This document shows positions 8,588 through 17,398 of a stretch of 64,000 bases of DNA, piece by piece. The stretch comes from Sphingopyxis sp. JAI108 (GTDB taxonomy: Bacteria > Pseudomonadota > Alphaproteobacteria > Sphingomonadales > Sphingomonadaceae), in assembly GCF_013410105.1 (NCBI RefSeq), contig NZ_JACCCJ010000001.1, forward strand, positions 1,488,001 to 1,552,000, read 5' to 3'. How positions within the stretch are numbered: the stretch's first letter is position 1; every line of letters begins with the position of its first letter. The notes below the pieces were generated by a model. That model was not told the origin of the DNA and did no database searches. It worked only from the letters and a program-made list of their open reading frames with translations. Made by a program: the position numbers and the translations under genes.

Positions 8588-9679
8588 ATGATTTACCTCG
8601 ACTATCAAGCCACTACGCCGCTCGCTCCTGAAGCGCGCGAGGCGATGCTGCGCTGGCTAGAGGGGCCGGACGGGGAGGATGGTTTTGCGAATCCATCGAG
8701 CACGCACAAGGCCGGCCGCGCCGCCGCCGCCGCGGTCGAGGTCGCGCGCGACCAGGTCGCGGCGCTGCTCCCCAAAGGCGGCCGCCTCTTCTTCACCTCG
8801 GGTGCGACCGAGGCGCTCAACTGGGCCCTGCTGCGCGGCGCCGAGTCGATGCCCGGCGGCGTCGCGGGGCTCAGCATCGAACATGCCGCCTCGCTGCAAT
8901 GTCTCGAGCGGTTGAACGCGGCGATCCTGCCGGTCGATGACAAGGGGCTGGCGCTGCCGCCTGATGATGCGATGATCCCCCATAACGGCATCGTCGCGAC
9001 GATGCTGGTGAACAACGAGGTCGGCACGATCCAGCCCGTCGCCGATTTCGCCGCCGCCGCCCATGCGAAAAACAGCCTGCTGCTCTGCGACGCGGTGCAG
9101 GGTTACGGCCGCGTCGCCATCCCCGACGGTGCCGACCTGATCGCGCTGTCGGCGCACAAGATCCACGGGCCCAAGGGTATCGGCGCGCTGTGGGTCAGGG
9201 ACGGCGTCGACCTGCCGCCGCTGATGTTCGGCGGCGCGCAGGAGCAGGGGATGCGATCGGGCACCGTGTCGCCTGCGCTCTGTGCCGGGTTCGGCGCTGC
9301 GGCGGCGCTCGCCGCCGAGCGGTTCGACAAGGACGCAAGCCATGTCGAGCGGCTCTGGTCGCTCGCGCTCGATATGCTCCCCGAATGGACGATCAATGGC
9401 GATGCCAACCGCCGCTACCACGGCAATCTCAACATCCGGCGCGAAGGCGTGAACGGCCTGCGCCTGATGTCCGACGCACGCGAAATCGCCTTCTCGCTCG
9501 GTAGCGCGTGCGGCAGCGGTTCGGGCAAGGTCAGCCATGTGCTGCGCGCGATGGGCGTCAGCGAAGCCGACGCCCGCGCCTCGATCCGCCTCGGCTGGGG
9601 GCGATACACCAGCGAGCAGGACTTGCGCGCGGGCCTGACAGCGATCAAGGCGGCGGCGCGGCTGCAGGGGGTGAACTGA
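8588..9679 (+). CDS. Cysteine desulfurase (NifS/IscS-like, class V aminotransferase fold)
   Basis: 363 residues. PLP enzyme that takes sulfur from cysteine for Fe-S clusters or thio-modification. The start MIYLDYQATTPLAPEARE is the classical NifS/IscS N-terminus, so the upstream open frame (40 codons) is not used. LSAHKIHGPKG gives PLP Lys191 and LGSACGSGSGKVSHVL the sulfur-carrying Cys308. It is slightly shorter than IscS and stands without suf/isc partners, but is coupled (ATGA) to a 2Fe-2S ferredoxin. Confidence 0.9.
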   Translation: MIYLDYQATTPLAPEAREAMLRWLEGPDGEDGFANPSSTHKAGRAAAAAVEVARDQVAALLPKGGRLFFTSGATEALNWALLRGAESMPGGVAGLSIEHAASLQCLERLNAAILPVDDKGLALPPDDAMIPHNGIVATMLVNNEVGTIQPVADFAAAAHAKNSLLLCDAVQGYGRVAIPDGADLIALSAHKIHGPKGIGALWVRDGVDLPPLMFGGAQEQGMRSGTVSPALCAGFGAAAALAAERFDKDASHVERLWSLALDMLPEWTINGDANRRYHGNLNIRREGVNGLRLMSDAREIAFSLGSACGSGSGKVSHVLRAMGVSEADARASIRLGWGRYTSEQDLRAGLTAIKAAARLQGVN

Positions 9680-10014
9680 TGCGCGTCACCTTCATCCACG
9701 CCGATGGCAAGCAGCGCACCGAGGCCGAGGCGCAGCCCGGCGATATCCTGCTCGACGTCGCGCAGGCGCATATGATGCCGCTCGAAGGGACATGCGAAGG
9801 CCAGATGGCCTGTTCGACCTGCCACGTCATCGTGGCGAAGGAGGATTTCGACCGCCTGCCGCCCGCGAGCGAGATGGAAGAGGATATGCTCGACCTCGCC
9901 GCGGGGGTGCGGCGGACCAGCCGGCTGTCGTGCCAGATCGTCCTGACGGCGGATATGGATGGGATGACCGTGCATATCCCGGCGGAAAGCCGCAACATGC
10001 AAGGGCCGCGCTGA
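9679..10014 (+). CDS. 2Fe-2S ferredoxin, adrenodoxin/Isc type
   Basis: 111 residues with the vertebrate-type cluster pattern Cys39-x5-Cys45-x2-Cys48 and Cys85, within GTCEGQMACSTCH and RLSCQI. Electron carrier, plausibly for Fe-S assembly given overlap with the cysteine desulfurase stop by one base (TGATG). It could also serve a cytochrome P450, but no P450 is present here. Confidence 0.92.
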   Translation: MRVTFIHADGKQRTEAEAQPGDILLDVAQAHMMPLEGTCEGQMACSTCHVIVAKEDFDRLPPASEMEEDMLDLAAGVRRTSRLSCQIVLTADMDGMTVHIPAESRNMQGPR

Positions 10015-10079
10015 CCGGTTTCTACCGGAGGCGGTCGCTCACCACCCCGAAGCGGAAACAGCCGCCGTCGCGGGCTCGG

Positions 10080-11375
10080 TCAGTCGCAGGCGCGGTGCAG
10101 CTTGACCGCGAGCCAGGCGGAGATGAGGCACATCGCGGCGCTCATCAACAGCTGATCGACGACCCCGACCCCGGCGAAACCGAGCCCCATCGCGAGCAGC
10201 GAACCCGCGACCATCGCGCCCGAATTGACGATATTGTTCGCGGCGACGGTGCGTGCGGTCTGGTCCTTGGGAACCGTGGTGGTGAGGAAGGCATAAAGCG
10301 GCACGACGAACATGCCGCCGCTGATCGCGATGCCGAGCAGCGCGGCGAGCAGCGGGATGACGTCGGCGTGCCCGAGGAAGCCTTCGATCCCGTACATCAC
10401 GCCCGACGGATCATGCTCCCAGTTGCGGCAAACCCAATAGAAGGCGAGGACGAAGACGCCCATGACGATGACGCTGGCGGGGCTGTAGCGCGCCGACACC
10501 TGCCCCTTGAGCAGTCGGTTGACCGCGACCGAGCCGATCGCGATGCCGATCGAGAAGATGGCGAGGAACAGGCTGGCGACGCTCTTGTCGGCATGGAGGA
10601 TGTTCTTCACCAGCGGCGGGAACTGGATGAACAGCACCGCGCCGATCGTCCAGAAGAAGCTGATCGAAAGGATCGCGAGATAGAGGCGCGGAATGTGCAT
10701 CGTGCCGCGGACGAGCGCGACCGACGAGCGGATGATGTGCCAGTCGATCCCCGTTTCCTCATGTTCGGGCGGCGCGGGCGGTACCTTGCGACCGGTCCAA
10801 TAGCCGAGGCCAGCCACCAGCACGACGCCGAGCGCCGCCCATTCGACGTCGATCACGCCGGCGAGGATCGTGCCCGCGAGGATCGCGATATAGGTGCCCG
10901 CCTCGACGAGCCCGGTGCCGGCGAGCACCTCGTCGCTTTCGAGGTGCTGCGGCAGGATCGCATATTTGATCGGGCCGAAGAAGGTCGAGTGGATGCCCAT
11001 CGCGAAGAGCGCGAGCATCATCAGCGGGATCGCGATCAGGTGGACTGCAAAGCCCATCCAGGCAAGGACGAGACCGAGCCCGCCGACGAACATGATGAGG
11101 ATTTCGCAGAATTTGACGATGCGGATGATCCGCGCCTTGTCGCGCGTATCGGCGAGCTGGCCCGCGAGCGCCGAAAGCAGGAAGAAGGGCAGGATGAACA
11201 GCCCCGTCGCGACCGCGCTGAACAGCGTTTCGGACGCCTCGTCGTTGAAAACGCCATAGACGACGAACAGCACCATCGCGTTCTTGAACAGATTGTCGTT
11301 GAACGCGCCGAGGAGCTGGGTGACGAAAAGAGGCAGGAACCGGCGTTGCTTCAATAGCGCAAAGGAGCCGGTCAT
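10080..11375 (-). CDS. MFS transporter, LplT-like
   Basis: 431 residues with about 12 predicted transmembrane helices. The opening FLPLFVTQLLGAFNDNLFKN is the hallmark of the LplT branch, which flips lysophospholipids inward and often works with an acyl-acyl-carrier-protein synthetase. That acyltransferase domain is absent from this protein and its neighbours, so lysophospholipid transport is an inference from resemblance. Convergent with the ferredoxin gene. Confidence 0.8.
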   Translation of the reverse strand: MTGSFALLKQRRFLPLFVTQLLGAFNDNLFKNAMVLFVVYGVFNDEASETLFSAVATGLFILPFFLLSALAGQLADTRDKARIIRIVKFCEILIMFVGGLGLVLAWMGFAVHLIAIPLMMLALFAMGIHSTFFGPIKYAILPQHLESDEVLAGTGLVEAGTYIAILAGTILAGVIDVEWAALGVVLVAGLGYWTGRKVPPAPPEHEETGIDWHIIRSSVALVRGTMHIPRLYLAILSISFFWTIGAVLFIQFPPLVKNILHADKSVASLFLAIFSIGIAIGSVAVNRLLKGQVSARYSPASVIVMGVFVLAFYWVCRNWEHDPSGVMYGIEGFLGHADVIPLLAALLGIAISGGMFVVPLYAFLTTTVPKDQTARTVAANNIVNSGAMVAGSLLAMGLGFAGVGVVDQLLMSAAMCLISAWLAVKLHRACD

Positions 11376-11508
11376 GCGTGGTCCAATCTCTTCAAACTTG
11401 TTCGGTCACCACGCAAATCGCGGGCAATTTGGTTGTCGCCCGGGGGACTTATCGGCTAGGGCGGATACGGTCAAAGGTCATTTTGGACCGCTTATATCGA
11501 CGGGGATC

Positions 11509-12081
11509 ATGCTCAGCCTTCCCAACATCCTGACCCTTTCGCGGATCCTGGCGGTTCCCATCCTGCTTTTCCTGCTGTGGCCGGGGGTGGTCGAGGGATC
11601 GCACCAGCCCAAGCCGATCGACTATGCGCTCGCCTTCGGTCTTTACTGCCTGATGGGCATTACCGACTATTTTGACGGCTATGTTGCACGCTCGCGCGGG
11701 ATCGTGTCGCGGCTGGGCGCCTTTCTCGATCCGATCGCCGACAAGATCATGATCGCGGCGGTCATTCTGTTGCTCGTCTTCACGCGCGACATTGCGGGTT
11801 ATCACGTCATTGCGGCGCTGATGATCCTGCTGCGCGAGATCATCGTGTCGGGGCTGCGCGAATTCCTGGCGACGCTGCAGGTGTCGATGCCGGTGACGCA
11901 GCTCGCGAAGTGGAAGACGACCTTTCAGCTCGTCGCATTCGGCGCGCTGATCCTGGCGGGCGCCTTGCCCGCGATGGTCTGGATCAAGAGCGTCGGGCTC
12001 GTCTCGCTGTGGGGCGCCGCGGTGCTGACGCTGATCACCGGCTGGGATTATCTGCGCGTCGGCCTGAAGCATATGGATTGA
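11509..12081 (+). CDS. pgsA: CDP-diacylglycerol-glycerol-3-phosphate 3-phosphatidyltransferase
   Basis: 190 residues with several membrane helices. The CDP-alcohol phosphotransferase motif DG-x2-AR-x8-G-x3-D-x3-D is intact in the segment starting DYFDGYVARSRG and ending FLDPIADK. It makes phosphatidylglycerol phosphate, the first step to PG and cardiolipin. The frame is open far upstream, but homologs start at MLSLPNILTLSRI; GGGGA precedes this ATG. Followed after 10 nt by moaD. Confidence 0.93.
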   Translation: MLSLPNILTLSRILAVPILLFLLWPGVVEGSHQPKPIDYALAFGLYCLMGITDYFDGYVARSRGIVSRLGAFLDPIADKIMIAAVILLLVFTRDIAGYHVIAALMILLREIIVSGLREFLATLQVSMPVTQLAKWKTTFQLVAFGALILAGALPAMVWIKSVGLVSLWGAAVLTLITGWDYLRVGLKHMD

Positions 12082-12091
12082 GGCCGGGCCG

Positions 12092-12349
12092 ATGGCGCTG
12101 AACATAGCCTATTTTTCGTGGGTCCGCGAACGGATGGGGGTGGCCGATGAAGTGGTCGACGTGCCGGCGGGCATCGGCGACGTCGGCGCGCTGATCGGAT
12201 GGCTGGCCGCGCGCGACGAGCGCGGCGCGCTGGCGTTTGCCGAGCCGCACCGCATCCGCGCCGCGATCGACGGCGTAATGATCGGCGCCGACGCTCCGCT
12301 GTTGGACGCGCGCGAGGTGGCACTGTTTCCGCCGGTCACCGGCGGATGA
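12092..12349 (+). CDS. moaD: Molybdopterin synthase sulfur carrier subunit
   Basis: 85 residues, a ubiquitin-like beta-grasp protein ending in the required Gly-Gly (PPVTGG), whose C-terminus is thiocarboxylated to donate sulfur to precursor Z. Typical MoaD features are the FSWVRERMGVADE opening and FPPVTGG end. It overlaps moaE (ATGA), so subunits are made together. Confidence 0.95.
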   Translation: MALNIAYFSWVRERMGVADEVVDVPAGIGDVGALIGWLAARDERGALAFAEPHRIRAAIDGVMIGADAPLLDAREVALFPPVTGG

Positions 12350-12786
12350 TCCGCGTGTCCGTGCAATCGGCGCCAATCGATGTGTCCGCCGAATTCGATG
12401 TGCACGATGCGGGGGAGCATGGCGCGAGCGCGAGTTTTGTCGGCCGGGTCCGCGGCGGCGACGGGCTGACCGAGCTGTTCCTCGAGCATCATCCGCACAT
12501 GACCGAAGCGGGGCTCGCCGCGCTCGCTCACGCAGCGTCCGATCGCTGGAAACTGTCGGCACTGACGCTGATCCACCGCGTCGGCGCGATGGCGTCGGGC
12601 GAGACGATCGTGCTCGTGCTCGCCAGCAGCCCGCATCGCGCCGAGGCGCTCGCGGCGGTCGAGTTTCTGATCGACCGGCTGAAGACCGACGTGATGCTGT
12701 GGAAGCGCGAGAGCTTTGCCGACGGGCGCGTTCGGTGGGTCGAGGAGCGTGATACGGATCAGACGCGGGCGGAGCGGTGGGATTGA
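12346..12786 (+). CDS. moaE: Molybdopterin synthase catalytic subunit
   Basis: 146 residues. Pairs with MoaD to turn cyclic pyranopterin monophosphate into molybdopterin. Family landmarks are FVGRVRGGDGLTELFLEHHP, the LIHRVGAM segment and VMLWKRESFADG, which carries the catalytic Lys. Start chosen at the ATG overlapping the moaD stop. No other moa/moe genes are in the window. Confidence 0.95.
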   Translation: MIRVSVQSAPIDVSAEFDVHDAGEHGASASFVGRVRGGDGLTELFLEHHPHMTEAGLAALAHAASDRWKLSALTLIHRVGAMASGETIVLVLASSPHRAEALAAVEFLIDRLKTDVMLWKRESFADGRVRWVEERDTDQTRAERWD

Positions 12787-12832
12787 CTGATCGGGCGAAA
12801 GCGGACGGCCGATATGGGGTGGGAAGCGGCCG

Positions 12833-13144
12833 TCAGTCCGTGACCAACGCCTCACCGATGAAGCGACCCTCCCACAGATAAAATCTACGTGCGCGACGCA
12901 TCTTCTCCGCACCTTCGGACGAGAGAAATACGAAGCCCACTTGCCGCTTGATTCCCAGCTCTAAAGGCTGATCGCCCAGTTGGAGCCGGGCATCCCAACC
13001 TCCAACGCGGGTCTGCTTTTCAGTGAAGCAGGGGCAACCATAGCCGGGCTGGATGGCAGTTGCTCTTCCGCCCTCCTCGGTTGGATAAATGAGCACGTCG
13101 GCAATGAGATCCGGCGCCCTTGTTTGCCAAGGTTCGGTTGTCAT
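12833..13144 (-). CDS. Orphan beta-barrel-like protein, EF-Tu domain III-like
   Basis: 103 residues beginning MTTEPWQTRAPDLIADVLIY. The pattern of strands (DVLIYPTEEGGR, a tract with GYGCPCF, VGFVFLSSEGAEKMRRARRFYLWEGRFIGEALV) resembles stand-alone relatives of the third domain of elongation factor Tu, known in many bacteria and without assigned role. Base composition looks lower in G+C than the neighbours. It sits alone, convergent with moaE and in line with oxyR. Confidence 0.6.
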   Translation of the reverse strand: MTTEPWQTRAPDLIADVLIYPTEEGGRATAIQPGYGCPCFTEKQTRVGGWDARLQLGDQPLELGIKRQVGFVFLSSEGAEKMRRARRFYLWEGRFIGEALVTD

Positions 13145-13212
13145 GATCTGGCGTATATGCAGCTATCTGGCAATGTCCGCAATCGGTCGTTTCCTGCCGA
13201 TGAAACGGACGG

Positions 13213-14118
13213 CTAATTCGCCTGATGCTTCCTGAAAATGTCCGCGAGCATGCGGAACTCCTCGGCGCGCGGGCTGCCCTTGCGCCAGACGAGCGCGATC
13301 GTGCGCCAGTCGTGCTCCGAGTCGAGCGGGCGCGTATCGATGTCGGTGTGATCGAGGATGCCCGCCTCGATCGCCATTTGCGGCAACATCGTGATGCCGA
13401 GGCCGTTATCGACCATCTGCACGAGCGTGTGGAGCGACGTGCCCATCATGCGTGCGCCCGCGCGCAGCTCGGGGCGGTTGCACGCGGCGAGGACATGGTC
13501 CTTCAGGCAATGCCCGTCTTCGAGCATCAGCATCTGCGCGGGGTCGAGCTGGTCGGCGCTGACCATCGCGGGCAGGTCTTCGCTCTGGTCGCCGGGAAAG
13601 GCGACGAACAGCGCGTCATCGAACAATTTCTCGCTCTCGACATCGCCGCACGCATAGGGGAGCGCGAGCAGCACGCAATCGACGGTGCCGTGGTGCAGCG
13701 ACTCGCACGCCTGCGCGCTCGGTTCTTCGCGCAGGAACAGCTTCAGCGCGGGGCGTTCCTTGCGAAGGCGCGGAAGCAGGCCTGGGAGGAGAAAGGGCGC
13801 GATCGTCGGGATGACGCTCATCCGCAGCTCGCCGACGAGCGGAGCCGAGGCGGCGGCCGCCATATCGGCGAGTTCCTCGGCCTCGCGGAGCACGCGGTGC
13901 GCCTTTTCGACAATGGCGTTGCCGAGCACGGTGAAGCGGACGACGCGGCGGGTGCGCTCGACGAGCGTCTGGCCGAGCAGGGTTTCGAGCTCGCGAATGC
14001 CGGCGGACAAGGTCGACTGGGTGACGTTGCAGGCGTCGGCGGCGCGGCCGAAATGCCCATGCTCGTGGAGCGCGACGAGATATTGCATCTGCTTCAGCGA
14101 GGGGAGGTAATTTTGCAT
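13213..14118 (-). CDS. oxyR: Peroxide-sensing LysR-type regulator OxyR
   Basis: 301 residues: an N-terminal winged helix (LPSLKQMQYLVALHEHGHFG) and a LysR substrate domain. The segment LEDGHCLKDHVLAAC places Cys204 and Cys213 nine residues apart, exactly the spacing of the redox pair Cys199/Cys208 of E. coli OxyR, with the flanking GHCL preserved. It would activate catalase and peroxiredoxin genes. Neither lies next to it, though an exported peroxiredoxin is 5 kb away. A 21-bp dyad lies just before the ATG. Confidence 0.92.
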   Translation of the reverse strand: MQNYLPSLKQMQYLVALHEHGHFGRAADACNVTQSTLSAGIRELETLLGQTLVERTRRVVRFTVLGNAIVEKAHRVLREAEELADMAAAASAPLVGELRMSVIPTIAPFLLPGLLPRLRKERPALKLFLREEPSAQACESLHHGTVDCVLLALPYACGDVESEKLFDDALFVAFPGDQSEDLPAMVSADQLDPAQMLMLEDGHCLKDHVLAACNRPELRAGARMMGTSLHTLVQMVDNGLGITMLPQMAIEAGILDHTDIDTRPLDSEHDWRTIALVWRKGSPRAEEFRMLADIFRKHQAN

Positions 14119-14121
14119 TGA

Positions 14122-14142
14122 TCGAATGTAGCAATCATTCGA
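14122..14142. promoter_or_regulatory. Candidate OxyR autoregulatory operator
   Basis: TCGAATG-N7-CATTCGA, a perfect 7-bp dyad ending 4 nt from the oxyR start codon. LysR regulators bind such interrupted palindromes and commonly repress their own genes; the spacing gives a T-N11-A-type core. It is a candidate site only. No Shine-Dalgarno is seen before oxyR, so the dyad occupies the place of the leader. Confidence 0.5.
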
Positions 14143-14250
14143 GCAATTTCGAGAGGGCCTTTCGATTATAATTCGTAACCATTATGGCGGCGTTTGTTGG
14201 CGCGCCGAAGGCGCCGTGATAGCGAGGGGGCGGTAACGGGGGAGATGCGT

Positions 14251-14718
14251 ATGGCGGTTTCGCGGTTCCTGATCGGCGGCGTTGCGAGCGCGCTGCTCCT
14301 CACCGGCGGGCTGTTCATGTGGAAGGGCTATACGCAGGTCGCCGAAGTGGAGGTGCTGCCGGACCCGCCCCCGGCCTTGCCCGCCATTCCCGTGGCGGCG
14401 GCGAATGCGCCGAAACGGGGGCCCGCGCCGCCCGCGCTGCCCGCCGCAAAGGAAGCTTCGCGCGAGGAGCGGCGGTTCAACCGCTTCGACCGCGACCGCA
14501 ATGACAGGATCAGCCGCGTCGAGCTGATGTCGTCGCGCACCGCGGCGTTTCGCAAGCTCGACCGGGACGGCAATAATCTGCTGACTTTCGAGGAATGGGC
14601 GGTGGCGACCGGCGATCGCTTCGCCGGAGCCGATAACGACAAGTCGGGCGATTTGACCCGCGCCGAGTTCGCGACGACGGCGCCGAAGCGGTCGGTGAAA
14701 GCGAAGTGCAGCTGTTGA
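14251..14718 (+). CDS. Membrane-anchored or exported EF-hand protein
   Basis: 155 residues. An N-terminal hydrophobic segment (FLIGGVASALLLTGGLFMW) acts as signal anchor, followed by a Pro/Ala linker and three EF-hand-like loops: DRDRNDRISRVE, DRDGNNLLTFEE and DNDKSGDLTRAE. A calcium-binding periplasmic protein is likely; the partner is unknown. ATG at 14251 is chosen over 14245 because the GGGGGAG tract then sits at normal distance. It ends in a Cys-Ser-Cys tail. Confidence 0.8.
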   Translation: MAVSRFLIGGVASALLLTGGLFMWKGYTQVAEVEVLPDPPPALPAIPVAAANAPKRGPAPPALPAAKEASREERRFNRFDRDRNDRISRVELMSSRTAAFRKLDRDGNNLLTFEEWAVATGDRFAGADNDKSGDLTRAEFATTAPKRSVKAKCSC

Positions 14719-14727
14719 TCCGAGGTT

Positions 14728-14788
14728 GGTGATCTCCGGCGAAAGCCGGGGCCCATGGGTATGAAACCAGGCTTTCGCCGGGGATCAC
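14728..14788. repeat. Short palindromic repeat between convergent genes
   Basis: An inverted repeat bounded by GGTGATC and GGATCAC with inner CCGGCGAAAGCC / GGCTTTCGCCGG arms. It could form a long hairpin between the convergent EF-hand and trmFO genes and may work as a two-way terminator. It looks like a diverged relative of the family B repeats. Confidence 0.6.
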
Positions 14789-14794
14789 ATCGGG

Positions 14795-16141
14795 TCAGGC
14801 TGCCACACCTTCGGCCTGCTTGATCCACTCCGCGAGCTTCGTCCCGGCGCGCTGCGTATAACCGAGCTTCCGATCCTTCTTGCGGACATCTTCCGCCAGC
14901 GGTGGGAAGAGGCCGAAATTGACGTTCATCGGCTGGTAGGATGCGGCGTCGGCGCCGCCGGTGATGTGGCCGAGCAGCGCGCCCAGAGCGGTTTCGGGCG
15001 GTGGCGGGAGCAAGCTCCGGCCGCCCAGCTCTGCGGCGGCAAAGCGCGCGGCGACGAGGCCGATCGCGGCGCTTTCGACATAGCCTTCGCAGCCGGTGAT
15101 CTGACCCGCAAAGCGGATATGCGGCGCCGATTTGAGGCGAAGCTGATCGTCGAGCAGCTCGGGTGAACGGATGAAGCTGTTGCGATGGAGGCCGCCGAGG
15201 CGCGCGAATTCGGCCTTTTCGAGCCCCGGAATGGTGCGGAACAGCTCGACTTGCGCCGAATGTTTGAGCTTGGTCTGGAATCCGACCATGTTCCAGAGCG
15301 TGCCGAGCGCATTATCCTGCCGCAGCTGGACGACCGCATAGGGCCAGCGTCCGGTGCGCGGATTGTCGAGCCCGACGCCCTTCATCGGACCGAAGCGCAG
15401 CGTTTCGACGCCGCGCTCGGCCATCACCTCGATCGGCATGCAGCCCTCGAAATAGGGGGTGTCCTTTTCCCAGTCCTTGAAGTCGGTCTTGTCGCCGTCG
15501 ATCAGCCCCTGGACGAAGGCGTAATACTGCTCCTTGTCCATCGGGCAGTTGATGTAATCCTTGCCGTCGCCGATCGGCCCGACCTTGTCCCAGCGGCTCG
15601 CCATCCAGGCGATATCCATGTCGACGCTGTCGCGATAAACGATCGGGGCGATCGCATCGAAAAAGGCGAGCGCGTCCTTTCCGGTCGCGACGCCGATGCT
15701 TTCCGCCAGCGATGCGGCGGTGAGCGGGCCGGTGGCAACGATGGTCGGGCCCTCGTTCGGCAGCGTGTCGATGCGTTCGCGGACGATGGTGACGTTGGGA
15801 TGCTCCGCCAGCGCCCTGGTCACGCCGCCCGAGAAGAGGTCGCGGTCGACCGCGAGAGCCGATCCGGCGGGAACTTTCGTCGCGTCGGCTTCGCGCATGA
15901 TGATCGAGCCCAGCTCCCGCATCTCGCGGTGGAGGAGACCGACCGCATTGCTGTCGCCGTCGTCGCTGCGAAAGCTGTTCGAGCAGACCATCTCGGCGAG
16001 CGTGTCGCCCTGATGCGCCGGGGTCATGTCGCCGCCGCCGCGCATTTCGGACAGGCGCACGCGATAGCCGGCCTCGGCGAGTTGCCATGTGGCTTCGGAA
16101 CCCGCGAGGCCGCCGCCGATGATGTGAATGTCGTGCGTCAT
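14795..16141 (-). CDS. trmFO: tRNA m5U54 methyltransferase, folate/FAD-dependent
   Basis: 448 residues. Methylates U54 in the T-loop of tRNA using methylenetetrahydrofolate and FAD. The N-terminal dinucleotide fold [18 protein letters not shown] is followed by the family-specific [11 protein letters not shown] block; [14 protein letters not shown] and [20 protein letters not shown] are further TrmFO segments. Full length. It begins at the ATG at 16141, 78 nt from the divergent YhhN gene. Confidence 0.96.
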   Translation of the reverse strand: MTHDIHIIGGGLAGSEATWQLAEAGYRVRLSEMRGGGDMTPAHQGDTLAEMVCSNSFRSDDGDSNAVGLLHREMRELGSIIMREADATKVPAGSALAVDRDLFSGGVTRALAEHPNVTIVRERIDTLPNEGPTIVATGPLTAASLAESIGVATGKDALAFFDAIAPIVYRDSVDMDIAWMASRWDKVGPIGDGKDYINCPMDKEQYYAFVQGLIDGDKTDFKDWEKDTPYFEGCMPIEVMAERGVETLRFGPMKGVGLDNPRTGRWPYAVVQLRQDNALGTLWNMVGFQTKLKHSAQVELFRTIPGLEKAEFARLGGLHRNSFIRSPELLDDQLRLKSAPHIRFAGQITGCEGYVESAAIGLVAARFAAAELGGRSLLPPPPETALGALLGHITGGADAASYQPMNVNFGLFPPLAEDVRKKDRKLGYTQRAGTKLAEWIKQAEGVAA

Positions 16142-16219
16142 TTACCGTGTCCGTTGACTTGCCGTTCGTTCGGCGCGCACTAGTCCGGTTGGACGCAAGA
16201 TGCAAAGGGGCGGCGGTTT

Positions 16220-16885
16220 ATGACGGGGGAACGGGGCTGGGATCGCGCGCGCTGGCTTTGGCTGCTGGCGCTGGCCGGGGGCGTCAGTTTCATGCTCGCG
16301 GTGGTGCAGCGGCTCGACGGGCCGGCGATCTGGGCCTGGAAGACGACGGGGGTCGGTTTTCTGGCGCTGTGGGCTGCAGCGAACGCGCGCGAGAGGCACG
16401 GCGGGCTGATCGCGGCGGCCCTCGCGTTCGGCGCGCTTGGCGATTATCTGCTCGATGCGAAGGGGCTTGTCGCGGGTGCGGCGGCCTTTGCGGTGGGGCA
16501 TGTCGTCGCCATCGCCCTGTATCTGATGAACCGGCGAACGCAGACGACGCCGTCGCAGCGCCTGCTCGGCTGGCTGACGATGCCCGCAACGCTCGCGATT
16601 GTCTGGGGCATGCTGAGCCCCGCGGCTGGCTGGTGGCACGCCGCCGTCTATTCGCTGTTCGTCGCGGCGATGGCGGCTGCGGCATGGACCAGCCGCTTTC
16701 CGCGCTATCGTACCGGCATCGGCGCGATGCTGTTTCTCGCGAGCGACCTGTTCATCTTCGCGGGCGAGGGCGGGGTGCTGGGCAAGGATGTCACCATGTG
16801 GCTCGTCTGGCCGCTCTATTTCGCGGGACAGGCGCTGATCGCGTGGGGCGTGGTGGGCACGCTCGCCAAGGAAGCGCGCGCCTGA
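16220..16885 (+). CDS. YhhN family membrane protein (lysoplasmalogenase-like)
   Basis: 221 residues with about eight membrane helices. FGALGDYLLDAKG and FLASDLFIFAGEGG match the two conserved acidic signature segments of the YhhN/TMEM86 family, some members of which hydrolyse lysoplasmalogens. Bacterial substrates are mostly unknown. Its stop directly abuts the stop of the convergent gene at 16886. Confidence 0.85.
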   Translation: MTGERGWDRARWLWLLALAGGVSFMLAVVQRLDGPAIWAWKTTGVGFLALWAAANARERHGGLIAAALAFGALGDYLLDAKGLVAGAAAFAVGHVVAIALYLMNRRTQTTPSQRLLGWLTMPATLAIVWGMLSPAAGWWHAAVYSLFVAAMAAAAWTSRFPRYRTGIGAMLFLASDLFIFAGEGGVLGKDVTMWLVWPLYFAGQALIAWGVVGTLAKEARA

Positions 16886-17347
16886 TCAGGAAGGCGGCGC
16901 GGCCTCGCCGACGAGCAACGCCTCGATATCGGGGATCGGGCGGTCGGTCATCTCCTTGACATGCTCGCCGACGAGGCGCGCGCCGACCTCCTTGTGCCAG
17001 AGCGGGCGAAGTTCGCCCATCGTGCGCGCGGGCGCGATCACCACGAGCGCGTCGAACTTGCCGGCGAGCGCCATCGCATTGACCTTTTCCGCCAGCTCGC
17101 GCGCGAAGCGATCCTCTTCCTGCTGGTGGAAATCGGGTTCCTCCATCGTATCCTGAAAGCCCCCGGCACCGGCCGGACGGCTCGATCGGCCCGCGGCGTC
17201 GGTCTTGATGTCGCTATCCTTGCGATCCTCGCGCTCCCGGTGCGAGGCCGTGCGCAGGTCGATCTGTTGCTCGTCACCCTGATTGCGCAGGAACAGCGCC
17301 TTGCGGCCATCGGCGACGAGGACGAGGGTGTTGTTGGGAAGAGTCAT
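16886..17347 (-). CDS. Host attachment family protein (AtsE-like)
   Basis: 153 residues. N-terminal strand LVLVADGRKALFLRNQG, a charged middle, EEDRFARELAEKVNAMALAG and FDALVVIAPARTMGELR. These are features of the family named after a plant-attachment gene of Agrobacterium, distantly related to archaeo-eukaryotic release-factor domains. The biochemical role is unknown; the attachment name should not be over-read in a free-living organism. Confidence 0.85.
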   Translation of the reverse strand: MTLPNNTLVLVADGRKALFLRNQGDEQQIDLRTASHREREDRKDSDIKTDAAGRSSRPAGAGGFQDTMEEPDFHQQEEDRFARELAEKVNAMALAGKFDALVVIAPARTMGELRPLWHKEVGARLVGEHVKEMTDRPIPDIEALLVGEAAPPS

Positions 17348-17398
17348 GTTTCTTGCTCCTTCTTCGGGAGCAACGCGCGGGTCCGGTGCGAAGTTTCG

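Noticed and set aside
9792-11357. 521-codon rightward frame opposite the MFS gene
   Set aside because: Strongly Asp/Glu/Arg/His biased, no motif, antisense of a clear 12-span transporter.
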